64,000 bases of DNA from Ixodes scapularis (lineage: Eukaryota > Arthropoda > Arachnida > Ixodida > Ixodidae). A program made the position numbers and the translations under genes. The notes beneath the pieces are model-generated. The model worked only from the letters and a program-made list of their open reading frames with translations. It did no database searches and was not told the DNA's origin. Location of the stretch: assembly GCF_016920785.2 (NCBI RefSeq), contig NW_024609879.1:17428078-17492077 (forward strand). The letters run 5' to 3'. The stretch's first letter is position 1. Each line of letters begins with the position of its first letter. Positions 43,181 through 53,761 of the stretch are shown piece after piece.

Positions 43181-45899
43181 GTTCGCCTACTTTACGTTCT
43201 TTTTTGAAAACGTAAAGAAAATTAAAAATCCCATTATTGAAATTGTAGAGGCGTACAATGTCGGTAAGGTTGCTGTATTTTAGTCAAATGAGCACACATT
43301 TCACGCGATTGCGGCTCAAATAGAGGACATGAAACCAAAATATTACATTACTAGATTTTTTTTCTTGTAGTCGACTATTATATCTAAAATATTTTAAAAA
43401 ATGAAAGTTTACAAAAGGAGGTTTTCTAGAAATTCGACCTCAAACTTTCAACATTTGCTATTTTTCACACCGTTTCCGTGAAGGTAGCGGTGCGGCCACT
43501 CAGCATATCATAATGATGTTAATATATCCACAATGAGCTTGCTTAGGGCTTTCTATAGAGCTAAAGAAAAAAATTAACTTAATTACAGACAAAGTAATGA
43601 CCTGTCAAAGTTGACCAAAAATCGACCTCAGTGACCAGTTTGACATTACTTCTAGAAAGCAATACATTTTCTAAAAATATTTCAATACGTCAAGGTATCT
43701 TTATAGTGCCTATTATAATGATGGGAAACGGTTAAAATGGCGGAGGAAAAATCTAGCGCCAGCAGAGTGTCAAACACGCGACCTGCGACGGCAGACAAAA
43801 ATACTAGTTTCGACCACTGCGGCTTCTACTGTTCATAACTCGAGAACAAAAAATCCGGAAAACATGAGGTTTGCACCCTCCTTCATTTGAGAAAAGCCTC
43901 CAAAACATATTTTTTTTTCGTCAAAATAAAAAATTAGGCCCTTTTAGCCTGCCCGATTTGAGATAAAACCACCACCATTTGGTTTTACGTGCACTTGTTT
44001 TGGTTCCTCAGTTTACAACACTGTGCTTTATCAGTCATGGCTTCTAACATTTCTCTAGGCTGCCGTATATCATCGCGAGACTGCTATAAATACTCTACAA
44101 CTTTACGATTTGAACATCTATTGCTTGTGTGGCGAACACCACATCTCGCCAGAAAGCTGAACTGTTTAACATGGTACGGACGGGACGTCATCACACTATA
44201 TGCTGGTGGCCAGTGCGATTTGTTGTTGCTGAGAAATTGAAATTAATCGATGGTGCAAAATGCCCACTGCATGAGGTTCGCGCTCAGTGAAAGCCAAGTT
44301 TTTGAGAGGCACGAATTATTATTATTATAGTCAGATGCAACCTAAGAACAATCTTTTAGCTCCACCCACAAGCGCATTGCGCCCATTTGAAGTGCCTCCG
44401 CCGTCGAGAAAGTAGTTCGCTAGCAACGTTGCTTTTTCTTCCTCCAGGAAACGTGTCTTAAACTACTACAATATTTAATTAATTCATTCAGGACATTTAA
44501 ATAAGTTAGAATACGTTTTTGTCAACGAAATAGCTGTTTAGTAAAGAAAGAAAGTCATGTCCAATGTACCGTCTTCCCAATTCATTTTCTGTCCAAGATA
44601 CTGTCTGACATACCGTCTAACATACCTCTCAGCAGTGCTAAGCCTCGCGCCCGCTTCGAAATTTTTGTTGGCGATAGCGTCGCTGGATTCTCACGTTTTT
44701 GCGCAAAAACTGCTGCAATCGCAAGCTGATACCATTAAGATTTCGTGGCGTAACCTCGGGCACGTAAAATACGGTGCAAAAAGCAGAATAATTGTCACGA
44801 GAAACTAGCGTCGCGTTGCTAAGGCCAGCAGCCATGTTGAGCTTCTTTTTTCTTTTTTTTCAAAAGGATCGCAATTGGTACACGGAATCGTGACGTCATG
44901 AAAACGATTGGCTGGCGTTTCTCGGCGTAGGATTACATTTTCCTTTGAGAGGCATTTCCGGTTTTTTCTTAGCTTGCAACCAACTATAGTATATCGTCGT
45001 GAGGAACGGCGTGTCTGGTACGACGAACACGCACATTTTGGCAAGAGTGTTCTCGCAAATAATGTAGTTTACGCTTTCTCGTTTGCGCAGAAGATGCGGG
45101 GCAAAGGAACCTTTACAACGCAGTATGTTTTTAAAAATAGCTCCTCCCCCTTCTTCATTGTTTTTTTTTTTTTTTTTTTGCTGTGTCTCCAAAGGATGTT
45201 TTGCATTCCTAGGCAATTGCCTCCTCCGTTTGGGTGTGTTAATTCGACAATTATATTTGTCATCTTTTAGCAGCAGCTCTCCATTGCTTTTATTTTGCAC
45301 ACCGTGAGGTATAAAGGGGTCACAAAACGATATCGGGTCGGAACGCTCATGACTTTACAGAGGCGTACTGGTTCTAGTCTGGCCAAAGTATACTCGCAAA
45401 GACCGCCACTGATTCAGAAGCTTTTGTCGCGGTGAAATGGCGATAATAATATGAGACTATTTCTTTCAGTCTTGCCTTCGCAAAGATTGATGACGTAATT
45501 GTAGGATCGAAACCAGCTGCCTGATGACAGTCGAGTTCGGCTCATGAATTAGACACGAGAACTGCGTGAGCATTGGACTTCGGCTCGTAACAATCCATGC
45601 CTCGGCGGACACTTAAGTAGTGTCTCGTGTCCAACCACTTGGGTTATGTAAATAATTCAACTCTAACAAGGCCAGGATCTCAGCACACGTTTTCTGCTTT
45701 GTCAAGCCCAGCACGTGGCTATGATTAACGTTTGCGGCATAGGATAGGCACCAGGCCACGTGGTCGGGCTCCGAGTTGAGGGGATGAACGATGCTCATGT
45801 TTCTCTTGTTTGCTCAGCGTGTACCATTGCCTAGAAAGAGGAGCCAAAGCAACTTTATCCGGTTGTAAGCGTTAGGGAGTGATTCTAAATAGTATTTAG
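43181..45899. other. No gene recognised
   Basis: AT-rich to about 44000. A (TTA)n-like stretch near 44318-44330 and a long T tract at 45163-45180 are present. Frames up to 134 codons at 44.9-45.3 kb overlap on both strands and contain homopolymer-encoded runs; no family signature. Confidence 0.5.
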
Positions 45900-45903
45900 T
45901 TAA

Positions 45904-47423
45904 AGGGACACTGACACCCTCCAAAAATTTGTTTTAATTTTTTGCCAGGCGATTTATTATAGCGTCGGAATACTACCCAATTAGTATTTTGCTACATAGG
46001 CACGTATTTTTTTAATAATGCCAAAAAACGCAACTGCTCAAAACTGAAACCGACACCCGCACACCGAACGGAGATGTGGAGAGGAGAGAGTGAGTGGCTG
46101 AAGTCACGTAGCTACACACGACGGCGCGATTTGTTTTTTCTTTTTTTTTGGGGTGCAGCATGCGAAATGCGTTCGGGATCTGTTCGCCGTGCGATTCCTT
46201 TGCAAGCTATGTTTGTTCCGCTCGCTGTTCTGTACTTTAAGATAAGTTGTTTTGTACCTTTAAGTGTTGGCAATTAGTAGTGAGTGCCCGTGGGGAATTC
46301 CCGTGATCGGCTCCGAAAGGAATACTCCCAAGATGTTGCGTGAAGAGCTGCTTCACATCTGAAAGTGGCATTGAGAGCCGGAGGTGTCAAAATGGAATCC
46401 CATACCATTTAGTTCAGCGACGTATCGTCCACAACAATTGTTTTCTTTTTTTAAAGTGATAATTGTAAAAAAAAAAGAAAGAAAGAAATGTAAATATCAC
46501 AAAATGTTTGAAAACAAAAATGGTAACCTACACTAGGGATGGAACCCGTGCCCGCTGCGTGTGAAGTGGAAGTCTTTCCACTGAGCTACTGAAGGAACTC
46601 TTTGGTTTGTAGTAATGCTGGTAATGCATCCGGTCGAGTGTATGTCGGAAAGTTTGTTGCCGATTTTCCTCCAGTACATACACTCCTGGCTTGAAGTCGG
46701 GCAGCACCACGCATTGGCCACATTCGGACCAAGTAAAGAAACCGTTCGCGTGCGTATTCAACTCGGAGTACACACTTCGTGCTTGACGTTTGAGCGAGCC
46801 ATGTCTTCAGCTACGAGAAGGGACGGCGGCTCGGCGGCGTCTTCGTGCAATCGTCTTGCTGGTCGGGCGTGTCGTACGGGATGAATATCAATTCCTTTGA
46901 TCGGTCCAAAAATTATCTTTTGAAGGAAGACAGAATTCGCCGGTACCGTGAATAACCGTTCTGAAGTTGAGGTCCCACGCCCGTTGTCCGCTGCCACCCG
47001 CGAGTCCCACGAAAGGCGAAACGACGCCATGTTGAAAATTATGCAGTGAACGCACAGAATGCTTCCGGTTGGCTGAGCAACCTTTTTTTTTTTCTCTCTC
47101 AATGAACGTATTTCCAGCTTTTTGGAAGCCACAAAAAAAAAATGGGTTTCATAATTTTTTTTTCTATTTTTAGTATTAACTCTGTGCCTTCAATGACCCA
47201 CGACTTTGATTGAATTTGATGGTCGTGTCGAAACCTTAGACAACGGCCCGTGACCACGGAGAAGAGAGTGAGCGCGACTCAAACCGTCCAGTTCTCGATG
47301 GGCGGCTTTCGGGCGGAAAGAAACCTAATTTCGAGCCACAAATTGGGTTCTGGGTACTTGGGCTCTCATATGTCACGTACAACTAAAACCCTCGGCGAGC
47401 ATAAGTACCCTATCAGTGTCCCT
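45904..47423. mobile_element. TTAA-flanked non-autonomous DNA element
   Basis: The left end AGGGACACTGACACC and right end TATCAGTGTCCCT form a short inverted repeat (AGGGACACTGA). It is flanked on both sides by TTAA (45900-45903 and 47424-47427). TTAA duplication is the signature of piggyBac and Kolobok elements; AGGG-starting ends resemble Kolobok more. The 1.5-kb interior contains no transposase frame, but holds a tRNA-like sequence (46533-46600). Confidence 0.7.
46533..46600 (-). repeat. tRNA-like sequence (SINE head or tRNA pseudogene)
   Basis: The minus strand carries an A box TAGCTCAGTGG (46579-46589) and a B box-like GGTTCCATCC (46536-46545) at tRNA spacing. The acceptor arms do not pair, the B box lacks the TTCGA core, and the anticodon arm does not close. 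This fits a tRNA-derived SINE or a decayed tRNA gene rather than a working tRNA. Confidence 0.55.
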
Positions 47424-47427
47424 TTAA

Positions 47428-48363
47428 GACAGAAAAATCGTTTCATAGCTTCTTTAAACAAAATACATAGGTGGTCTAAACTTCGGGAAATAACTTGAGA
47501 ACGACGCTCGTGTGACACTTAGAGCGGTTGCCGACGTTCGGATGTCTCTCTAAAGGCCGCTATGGTCTTTTTTTTTTTTCAGGTACCCCTCCCGTACACA
47601 CATGTAGTTCTATGTAACGTCATATTAATAAGTCACATTTAGTCCTTTCAGTACTTATACTCTCAGGGACATCTTTCCCGAGGCAGTTCAGCAACAACGA
47701 AACCATGTTTGGGCGCCTCAATGATGTAAAATGGGTCGCGCAACATTTTTCGTAATTTCAGTGAATAACGTTAAGAAGAAATCCCTGACGTAGATATCTT
47801 GCGAAAACATCCATTAGTTCCCCCCCTGAGCCATAGCAAATGCAGAAAAAAATAAAAAGGAAAGCAACAGCTGTCCCCTCCTCCACTCGCTATTAGAACA
47901 AGCGACCACGTGATCTGACACTAATTATATACCGTCAGTGTTCATCATAGTCATGCGCTAGGGTTTGGAATGCTAAGAACTTGGGCTGAGCATCACACAT
48001 TGTTTCAGTTGAGCTCTTATCATCTTTAATTGTGCACGAGCCATTACCCGAATGTTTGGCCATGTTGATTGTCATGAACCCTAGCACTCGACTCTGTGCT
48101 TGAAAATCGCTTACGTCACGGTGTCACATGACTCTCAGTGCAAAGTCGTGATGTTATGTTACATCACGTTGTCAACAAGGTTAATAAATCTTGTGACTTC
48201 CTTAAATTAAGTCTACCTGACGCAGTGAGTCATGTGACGTCACGGGGTGACGTGATATTACTTGACAGCATGTATTTACACCCTGACGTGACACATGGTT
48301 GATCATAGTGCCAACGCGAAAGCGCCACGAAAATCCACAATTTATTATGCATTGCAATTCTGC
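47428..48363. other. No gene; TGACGTCA/CACGTG-rich cluster at its end
   Basis: From about 48100 to 48300 words such as GTGACGTCACGGGGTGACGT recur, as at 34.0-34.3 kb and 60.44-60.70 kb. Nothing else recognised. Confidence 0.5.
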
Positions 48364-48692
48364 ATATTGTCACGGGTGGTGACCAAAAACAATAGATGAA
48401 CAGGAAGAAATAAATGTTTAATGTGGCGAACTTGTGCCAAAAATAAAAGAGTACAAAAGATAATAACAAAGCGTCGCGGGCGTCGAAGTAGGCGAAACCG
48501 CAGGATCGAGCGCTGGGGCGAGACTCACTGTGGCTCGCCACGCGGAGCCCCTTATGTACATGAGTGGTCTTCTGGAATAATCGGCGCAGAAACTTCGACG
48601 CGTAGAACATTCGGGCCTGGAACAAGCAACATGATTCTCGAATTCTCCAGAACACTAAATTGCAGGAATAAACAAAAGACACGTCACTCCCA

Positions 48693-48744
48693 GGATTCGA
48701 ACCCTAGCTTTTCGCGTGAGGCAAGCGCGATAACCGTTAGGCCA
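48693..48744 (-). other. tRNA-like A and B boxes in the 3' LTR
   Basis: B box GGTTCGAATCC (48693-48703) and A box TGGCCTAACGG (48734-48744), as in the 5' LTR. The intervening part is 2 bp shorter (GCCTCACGCG). The LINE's target duplication (48736-48751) starts within the A box. Confidence 0.7.
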
Positions 48745-48751
48745 CGCGCGC
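48736..48751. repeat. Left target duplication of the LINE
   Basis: GTTAGGCCACGCGCGC, identical to 53602-53617; two further bases (CC) are shared just outside. A 16-18 bp duplication is typical of target-primed LINE insertion. Confidence 0.9.
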
Positions 48752-48826
48752 TTTTTTTTTTTTTTCTTTATTCAGCGTTTTAAAACAATAAAAACGACTA
48801 CCCAGCACTTGTAGGCAGACGTACAA

Positions 48827-51800
48827 TTAAAATTCTTTCATTTTCATCACATCATCAAATAGGTTTGCCCATTCCGGCAAACTCTCACTGTATTCATAGA
48901 CACTCTTCACCTGGGTTACCAGTTCAATCAAAAATGCTCTTGCTCCTTTCGGTGGGTGCTCGGCATGTCTAACCGACATGCGAGATTTCCAGAGACTGAA
49001 TATTGCTAGCAGCATAAAAAGATCATAGGGAACATTATCTTCACATTCAACAGCCAGAAAACGTATATTATAGGATGTTATGACAAATTCTTTCTTCAAA
49101 GTCCTCTTGAGAACATCCCATAGAAAAACAGCGTCCCAGCAGTACAAAAAGGAGTGCTCTACTGTCTCCGGGACTTTACATAGTGGGCAGTTAACGCCCC
49201 CAGGAACAGGCAAACCTCTTTCCCAAAGCCAGGTTTTTACCGGCAGCGTTTCAGAATGTAGGCGAAAGAAAAAAGATTTTGCGGATGGAGGTATTCTCAT
49301 CTTCTTAACTCGACATAACACATCATTTCCAGGTCCGTTTTCATATAGTGAACGATAAACAGGTACAGGAAAAACACTTTCAAGTAGGTGTCGGTACAGG
49401 GTCCGCCTTTTAACGGTGGCCAAGTATTCCAAAGAGTACCGTACACTCAAAAAACGAAAGGCGGCAACTACTTCCTTAACAAACCCAACCATCTTTGCTG
49501 GGGAACCGATAACGGACGATACAAAAAATTCTGGCAAATGACTGGTAAGTTTCGTTTGAAACATGACTTGTAATAATGGGTGTCTCTGGTCTCTCATAAA
49601 AATAAAACGCGATACTAACTGCCTAAGAAACAAATGAGACAGCCCAAGACCGCCTTTGAGCGGACGAAGAAAAAGGTTATCTCGTCGCATCGGTTCTCCA
49701 GCACATTGCCAAATGAACAGCGCAAAAACTCTATGCATTTTTTGAATATTGCAGCGCGCACAGTATAGCACTTGCAAAACGTACCAAAGCTTCGCGGTTA
49801 AAAAAATATTACAAGCAGAAGCCCTGGTGAAAATAGACATGTTACGACCCCTCCATTTCCTCGTGCGTTCCTTCAAATCCTCTATCACACCTTCCCAGTA
49901 AGGCGAACTCTTTTCCATGTGATCCAGAGGAGCTCCCAGGTATCTACCCGGGGAACATGTCCAATGAATCCCTTCAAAAAAAACCGGCGCATCGCCCCCC
50001 TGCCCGTACCATATCCCGAGACATTTATTTTTGTTAATACTAGCACCTGTAGCATCACAGAAACTTTTGCACAAATCTAAAACTTTTGAAATGCTAGTCT
50101 TGTCCTGACAGAAAAAAGCAACATCATCAGCATATGCCAGTACTTTCACTTCCACGTTCCCCATTGTGTACCCCTCAACGTGCTCGCTTCTGATAACACT
50201 TAGACAGAGCGGCTCAAGGTAGAGACAAAATAATAAAGAAGACATGGGACACCCCTGTCGCACAGAAGATAGGACATTAATCTTTTCTGACAAGGAATTG
50301 TTAATGACAAGACGCGTCGTACAACCTGAGTACGCCATCTTGACTCCTTCAAAAACAATGTTACCTACATTGGCTTTATTTAGAACCTCCCACAGCACCC
50401 GGTGGCATACTCTGTCAAACGCCTTTTCCAGGTCAATTTGAATCATCGCTACCTGGCTTCCCTCTGCTCGAGAGTTTTCGAGAAAAGTCCTCGCGACATG
50501 AATGTTCGTTTGAATTGCCCTCCCTTTAATTCCACAGGTCTGATGGTCCCCAACTAACTGGCATATAACGTGCTGAAGTCGTCTCGCCAACACCTTCGCA
50601 AAGATCTTATAGTCTACGTTGCTCAACGCAATAGGACGATAGCTCGATACCTTACGTCTCTGAGCTTCGTCTTTAGACTTGGGGATCAGTATCGTGTGCG
50701 ATTGTAGGAACGAGGGCGGAAGCGCTTGACGTCGATAAGCCTCACGGATTACTTCGAAAAGGAAGACCGACAACTGGTCTCTGAAATGCTGATAGAATTC
50801 AGCGCAGAGGCCGTCTGGACCTGGCGTTTTATGAGCAGCGAGGCTCTCAATGGCTCGGTCAATCTCCGACTTTGTGATGGGTTGTTCCATCCAGTCCTTT
50901 GTTTCTGTGGATAGCTCAGGTGCTATCTGGAGAAGACCTTTCAAGGCGGCTGTTTCTTTCGGCTCACCTTTGTCTCCAAAGAGGTTCGTGTAATGTGCAA
51001 CAAATGCTCTTTGAATGCCGTCTTTGTCATTGCAGATGACACCTTCATGGTCCAAAACGGTTATCTCTTTGGCCAGCGCAAAGCATCTTTCATCCGCCAG
51101 TGCTCGCTTTGTGGGCTGTTCGCCGAGCAAAAACTTTTCCGCCCTCGCCCGCACAACCGCACCACGATACCGATTATTTTGAAAAAGTTGCAATTCACGC
51201 TTAACTACCTTTATCTCTTCAGCGTATCTACCAGGGCACTCGCTATCGTCTTTGAGAAGCGCGAGCAAGTACTGCTGCAAACCATTTTCTTCTTTCTTTG
51301 ATACGTAGTTGGCGATGGACGACTTTTCTATAGCTAACAGTTTAACCTCCTCTTTAAATAATTCCCACTTCTCAGTGAAACTTAAGTATTTATTTTCGCC
51401 TAATTTATCTAAAATATTAATCACTCCATCAGTAAAGCTTTTATCCTTGAGGAGGTTGACATTAAATTTCCAGAGACCCCAGCTAAATTTTCGTGACGAT
51501 TTACTTTTTTTTCCAACCGTTACGCCTACGAGACAGTGATCGCTGAAAAACACAGGTTTGACAGAGTATGCCACTGTAATAGGGCCTAATTCCGCGGACA
51601 CATATATGCGATCTAATCGTGCATGCGATGACTGCTGAAAGTGTGTGAAACGAAGTTCCTCACGTTCGACGTGCATATCCGCAACGTCGGTCAACAAATA
51701 CTCATCCAAAATATCTCTTAACAAGGTACTACTACTATCGCTAGGCGATTTCGCTGATGCCCTATCTCGGACATTACATACACAATTAAAATCTCCTAAA

Positions 51801-52237
51801 AAAATCATATATTTTTCGCAATTAATATATTCTGTTATCTGACGAAAAAAAAGCTCTCTCTCACAGTTTCTGTTTGGGGCGTAAATACACAATACACGCC
51901 ACTGCAAACCCCCCAGCAAAAAGTCACAGAAAATCAGGCGACCCCCACTATATGTAGTGACCTTAAGGTCAGTAAGCGCAATACGCTTCGAAAGAAACAA
52001 AAAACATCCCGCGGATGTACCGACAGCATGGCTGACACACACTTCGTACGCGCTTAAAAATGGTCTTAATGCGAGTGCAATTTGATCGTCCTCGTGCATT
52101 TTTGTTTCTTGGACGGCAAGGATATCGATGTTTTCCTCGTTTAAAAGCCTTTGCACCTGGTATTGTTTTTTTCTAGAGTTAAACCCTCGCACATTTAATG
52201 TGGCGCAACGAAAAGGTTGGTAACGTTCAGGTGTCAT
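48827..52237 (-). CDS. LINE ORF2: endonuclease-reverse transcriptase
   Basis: 1136 residues from an ATG, uninterrupted. The N-terminal apurinic-like endonuclease has LNVRGFNS (14-21), QETK (43-46), LGDFN (147-151) and SDHCLV (232-237); these supply the metal- and phosphate-binding residues that nick the target. Reverse transcriptase follows: SSYRPIALSN (531-540), IQIDLEKAFDRV (599-610) with the first catalytic Asp, VRQGCPMSSLLF (659-670), and LAYADDV (700-706) with the Asp pair. A C-terminal CPLCKVPETVEHSFLYC (1017-1033) is the conserved zinc-finger-like ending. It starts about 105 nt after ORF1. The protein nicks DNA and primes cDNA synthesis on the element RNA in the nucleus. All key residues are present. 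Confidence 0.93.
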   Translation of the reverse strand: MTPERYQPFRCATLNVRGFNSRKKQYQVQRLLNEENIDILAVQETKMHEDDQIALALRPFLSAYEVCVSHAVGTSAGCFLFLSKRIALTDLKVTTYSGGRLIFCDFLLGGLQWRVLCIYAPNRNCERELFFRQITEYINCEKYMIFLGDFNCVCNVRDRASAKSPSDSSSTLLRDILDEYLLTDVADMHVEREELRFTHFQQSSHARLDRIYVSAELGPITVAYSVKPVFFSDHCLVGVTVGKKSKSSRKFSWGLWKFNVNLLKDKSFTDGVINILDKLGENKYLSFTEKWELFKEEVKLLAIEKSSIANYVSKKEENGLQQYLLALLKDDSECPGRYAEEIKVVKRELQLFQNNRYRGAVVRARAEKFLLGEQPTKRALADERCFALAKEITVLDHEGVICNDKDGIQRAFVAHYTNLFGDKGEPKETAALKGLLQIAPELSTETKDWMEQPITKSEIDRAIESLAAHKTPGPDGLCAEFYQHFRDQLSVFLFEVIREAYRRQALPPSFLQSHTILIPKSKDEAQRRKVSSYRPIALSNVDYKIFAKVLARRLQHVICQLVGDHQTCGIKGRAIQTNIHVARTFLENSRAEGSQVAMIQIDLEKAFDRVCHRVLWEVLNKANVGNIVFEGVKMAYSGCTTRLVINNSLSEKINVLSSVRQGCPMSSLLFCLYLEPLCLSVIRSEHVEGYTMGNVEVKVLAYADDVAFFCQDKTSISKVLDLCKSFCDATGASINKNKCLGIWYGQGGDAPVFFEGIHWTCSPGRYLGAPLDHMEKSSPYWEGVIEDLKERTRKWRGRNMSIFTRASACNIFLTAKLWYVLQVLYCARCNIQKMHRVFALFIWQCAGEPMRRDNLFLRPLKGGLGLSHLFLRQLVSRFIFMRDQRHPLLQVMFQTKLTSHLPEFFVSSVIGSPAKMVGFVKEVVAAFRFLSVRYSLEYLATVKRRTLYRHLLESVFPVPVYRSLYENGPGNDVLCRVKKMRIPPSAKSFFFRLHSETLPVKTWLWERGLPVPGGVNCPLCKVPETVEHSFLYCWDAVFLWDVLKRTLKKEFVITSYNIRFLAVECEDNVPYDLFMLLAIFSLWKSRMSVRHAEHPPKGARAFLIELVTQVKSVYEYSESLPEWANLFDDVMKMKEF

Positions 52238-52342
52238 TTAAGAAAAAAGGCCTTTAAACGATCTTTTGCCAAAAGGAAAGGTTCACCCGTTTAAACCAGT
52301 TTTATAACTAAGCACATACGAAAGGGCCTGAGTGTCATTCAC

Positions 52343-53563
52343 TCACAACGAGTCCTTGCGCTGGCGACCATCCGCGGGGATGCGGGGCTTGGGCGGTGCT
52401 CTTCGGTGCTTCTTGGGTCCCATGTGGTGCCAGGGCAGTTCGCCCCCGCCTTCGTCTTCGGGAGCGGTCTCGGCGAGAGCATCGTCCAGCTGCCGCTTGC
52501 CAGCCAGGATGGCTTCGGCATCCATGGCTTCCGTTGTTCTGCTGTCGTCTTCCTGGGGCTGCTGGTCGTCCCCGGCGTTGGCCCCGGACGTTACCGGACT
52601 CTCCGTCGTCCGGGAGGAGGGCTGGGTGGTGCTAGCCGCATTTCTCCCAGACTCAGCGGTCGACGCTAGTGGTAGGCGTTGCACTCGGGTGGATGCCTCG
52701 ACCTGAGTGGCCGGGCGGACGTCCGGGCTCGTGTCCTTGGGATCTCCGGTGGGGGGTGTGATTCCTCCGGCCGCGTCTTCCGCCTCCGCCTCGTCCATTT
52801 GCAGGTCGCTCGTATCGTCGTCCACCCGTTTTTGCGCTATGGTAGCGTAAGTGCGGACGCAGTCTGCACTCTCGTGGCCAAACCGGTGGCACTCCGTGCA
52901 CCGGGGGACGTGGCAGTCTCTCCTGATGTGCCCCTTGCGTCGACAGCGGAGGCACAGAGGAGCTCGTCCGGGAACTAGCACGAGGACTTTGCACCCCTCG
53001 AGACGAATCTCATGAGGGATGTCATCCACCGTGACGCCGTCTTTTAGGGTCATCTGGACGACCCTCGTGTTGGTCTCGACGCCCTCGAAGCCCCTCTCGC
53101 GGAAGTGTTCCCGGCTGACGTCCGAGACCTTCCCGTAGCGCTCGAGTTCTCGACGTACCTGGCAACTGGACACGTCGTAAGGGACCCAGTGAAGCCGCAA
53201 CTTGACCTCGGTGTTGGCGGGGTCAAGGACCAGGCACCGCCCACCTTTCACTCGCAGCTCCTTGGCGTCGAGTAGGCACTGCTTCGCTGCCAACGTGTGC
53301 ATGCGAAGCATCCACACGTGGTTCATCTGGTGGGCACCCGCCGACGCCAACTCAGGAAGCACCTTCAAACGCAGAAGTTCCTCTCGAAAATCTTGAATGC
53401 GATACGGCCGGTTGCGGACGTCGCAATGTAAAAAAACAGAATTTTTAGCGATGTATCCGTTGGGCAGGGGTGGCAAAATAATCTTATAGTCAGCGGAGCC
53501 TTCAACATCAGATAAGCCACGGCCAGATACGGCCGCTGATACCGCTCCTTGGGAGCTCGTCAT
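52343..53563 (-). CDS. LINE ORF1: nucleic-acid-binding protein
   Basis: 406 residues from the ATG at 53563; a GTG 15 nt earlier is in frame but the ATG is preferred. A central region (about 115-195) with RLHWVPYDVSSCQVRRELER looks like an RNA-recognition-type fold, as in ORF1 proteins of Tx1-like LINEs. Two CCHC zinc knuckles follow directly: CLRCRRKGHIRRDC (204-217) and CTECHRFGHESADC (222-235). The C-terminal third is acidic, Pro/Thr/Ser-rich and ends in a basic KKHRRAPPKPR segment. Such proteins coat the element RNA and are needed for retrotransposition in related elements. It lies upstream of ORF2 on the same presumed transcript. Confidence 0.88.
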   Translation of the reverse strand: MTSSQGAVSAAVSGRGLSDVEGSADYKIILPPLPNGYIAKNSVFLHCDVRNRPYRIQDFREELLRLKVLPELASAGAHQMNHVWMLRMHTLAAKQCLLDAKELRVKGGRCLVLDPANTEVKLRLHWVPYDVSSCQVRRELERYGKVSDVSREHFRERGFEGVETNTRVVQMTLKDGVTVDDIPHEIRLEGCKVLVLVPGRAPLCLRCRRKGHIRRDCHVPRCTECHRFGHESADCVRTYATIAQKRVDDDTSDLQMDEAEAEDAAGGITPPTGDPKDTSPDVRPATQVEASTRVQRLPLASTAESGRNAASTTQPSSRTTESPVTSGANAGDDQQPQEDDSRTTEAMDAEAILAGKRQLDDALAETAPEDEGGGELPWHHMGPKKHRRAPPKPRIPADGRQRKDSL

Positions 53564-53601
53564 CGTGCGTCCGAACACTTCGGTGGTCGGCCACAGACTC
53601 C

Positions 53602-53648
53602 GTTAGGCCACGCGCGCGCTGCCTACTTGGCCAGCTGCGCGCGCGGCA
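53602..53648 (-). repeat. 3' LTR, proximal part (with LINE target duplication)
   Basis: The start of the 3' LTR (TGCCGCGCGCGC on the minus strand) up to the LINE insertion point. 53602-53617 is the right copy of the LINE target duplication. Confidence 0.9.
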
Positions 53649-53664
53649 TTACTCCCCCCTTTAA
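53649..53664 (-). other. Polypurine tract
   Basis: TTAAAGGGGGGAGTAA on the minus strand directly precedes the TG of the 3' LTR. It is the expected primer site for plus-strand DNA synthesis. Confidence 0.88.
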
Positions 53665-53761
53665 AAAGTGCATCGTCCCGATGCAACCCAAAAACAAAAC
53701 GAACCAAATAAAACAGAACGGTAAACTAAAAGGTCATTTGGAACACATAAGGTCCACAGTC

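Larger units (their letters stand above)
48368..48751 (-). repeat. 3' LTR, distal part
   Basis: Matches the 5' LTR from its end back to the tRNA-like A box. It begins TGTCACGGG on the plus strand, i.e. the LTR ends in CA. The remaining 47 bp of this LTR lie at 53602-53648, beyond the inserted LINE. Differences from the 5' LTR include a 2-bp deletion in the tRNA-like module and a few substitutions. Confidence 0.93.
48752..53601 (-). mobile_element. APE-type LINE (probably Tx1/L1-like), nearly full length
   Basis: A 4.85-kb element with two intact frames, a 3' poly-A (read as T run 48752-48766), a polyadenylation signal AATAAA right before it (48768-48773) and a 16-18 bp target duplication. 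The 5' leader before the ORF1 ATG is only 38 nt, so a slight 5' truncation is possible. The ORF1 type with two CCHC knuckles, the ORF2 endonuclease and the C-terminal CCHC-like motif resemble the Tx1 branch of L1-like LINEs. That clade call is by motif recognition only. It split the 3' LTR of the Gypsy element and is therefore younger than it. Confidence 0.9.

Noticed and set aside
48230..48682. 150-codon minus-strand frame in the 3' LTR (also at 58454-59047 in the 5' LTR)
   Set aside because: Both copies are LTR sequence; an extra gene in the LTR is not supported by any domain.
52332..52706. 124-codon plus-strand frame
   Set aside because: Antisense shadow of LINE ORF1 in GC-rich sequence.
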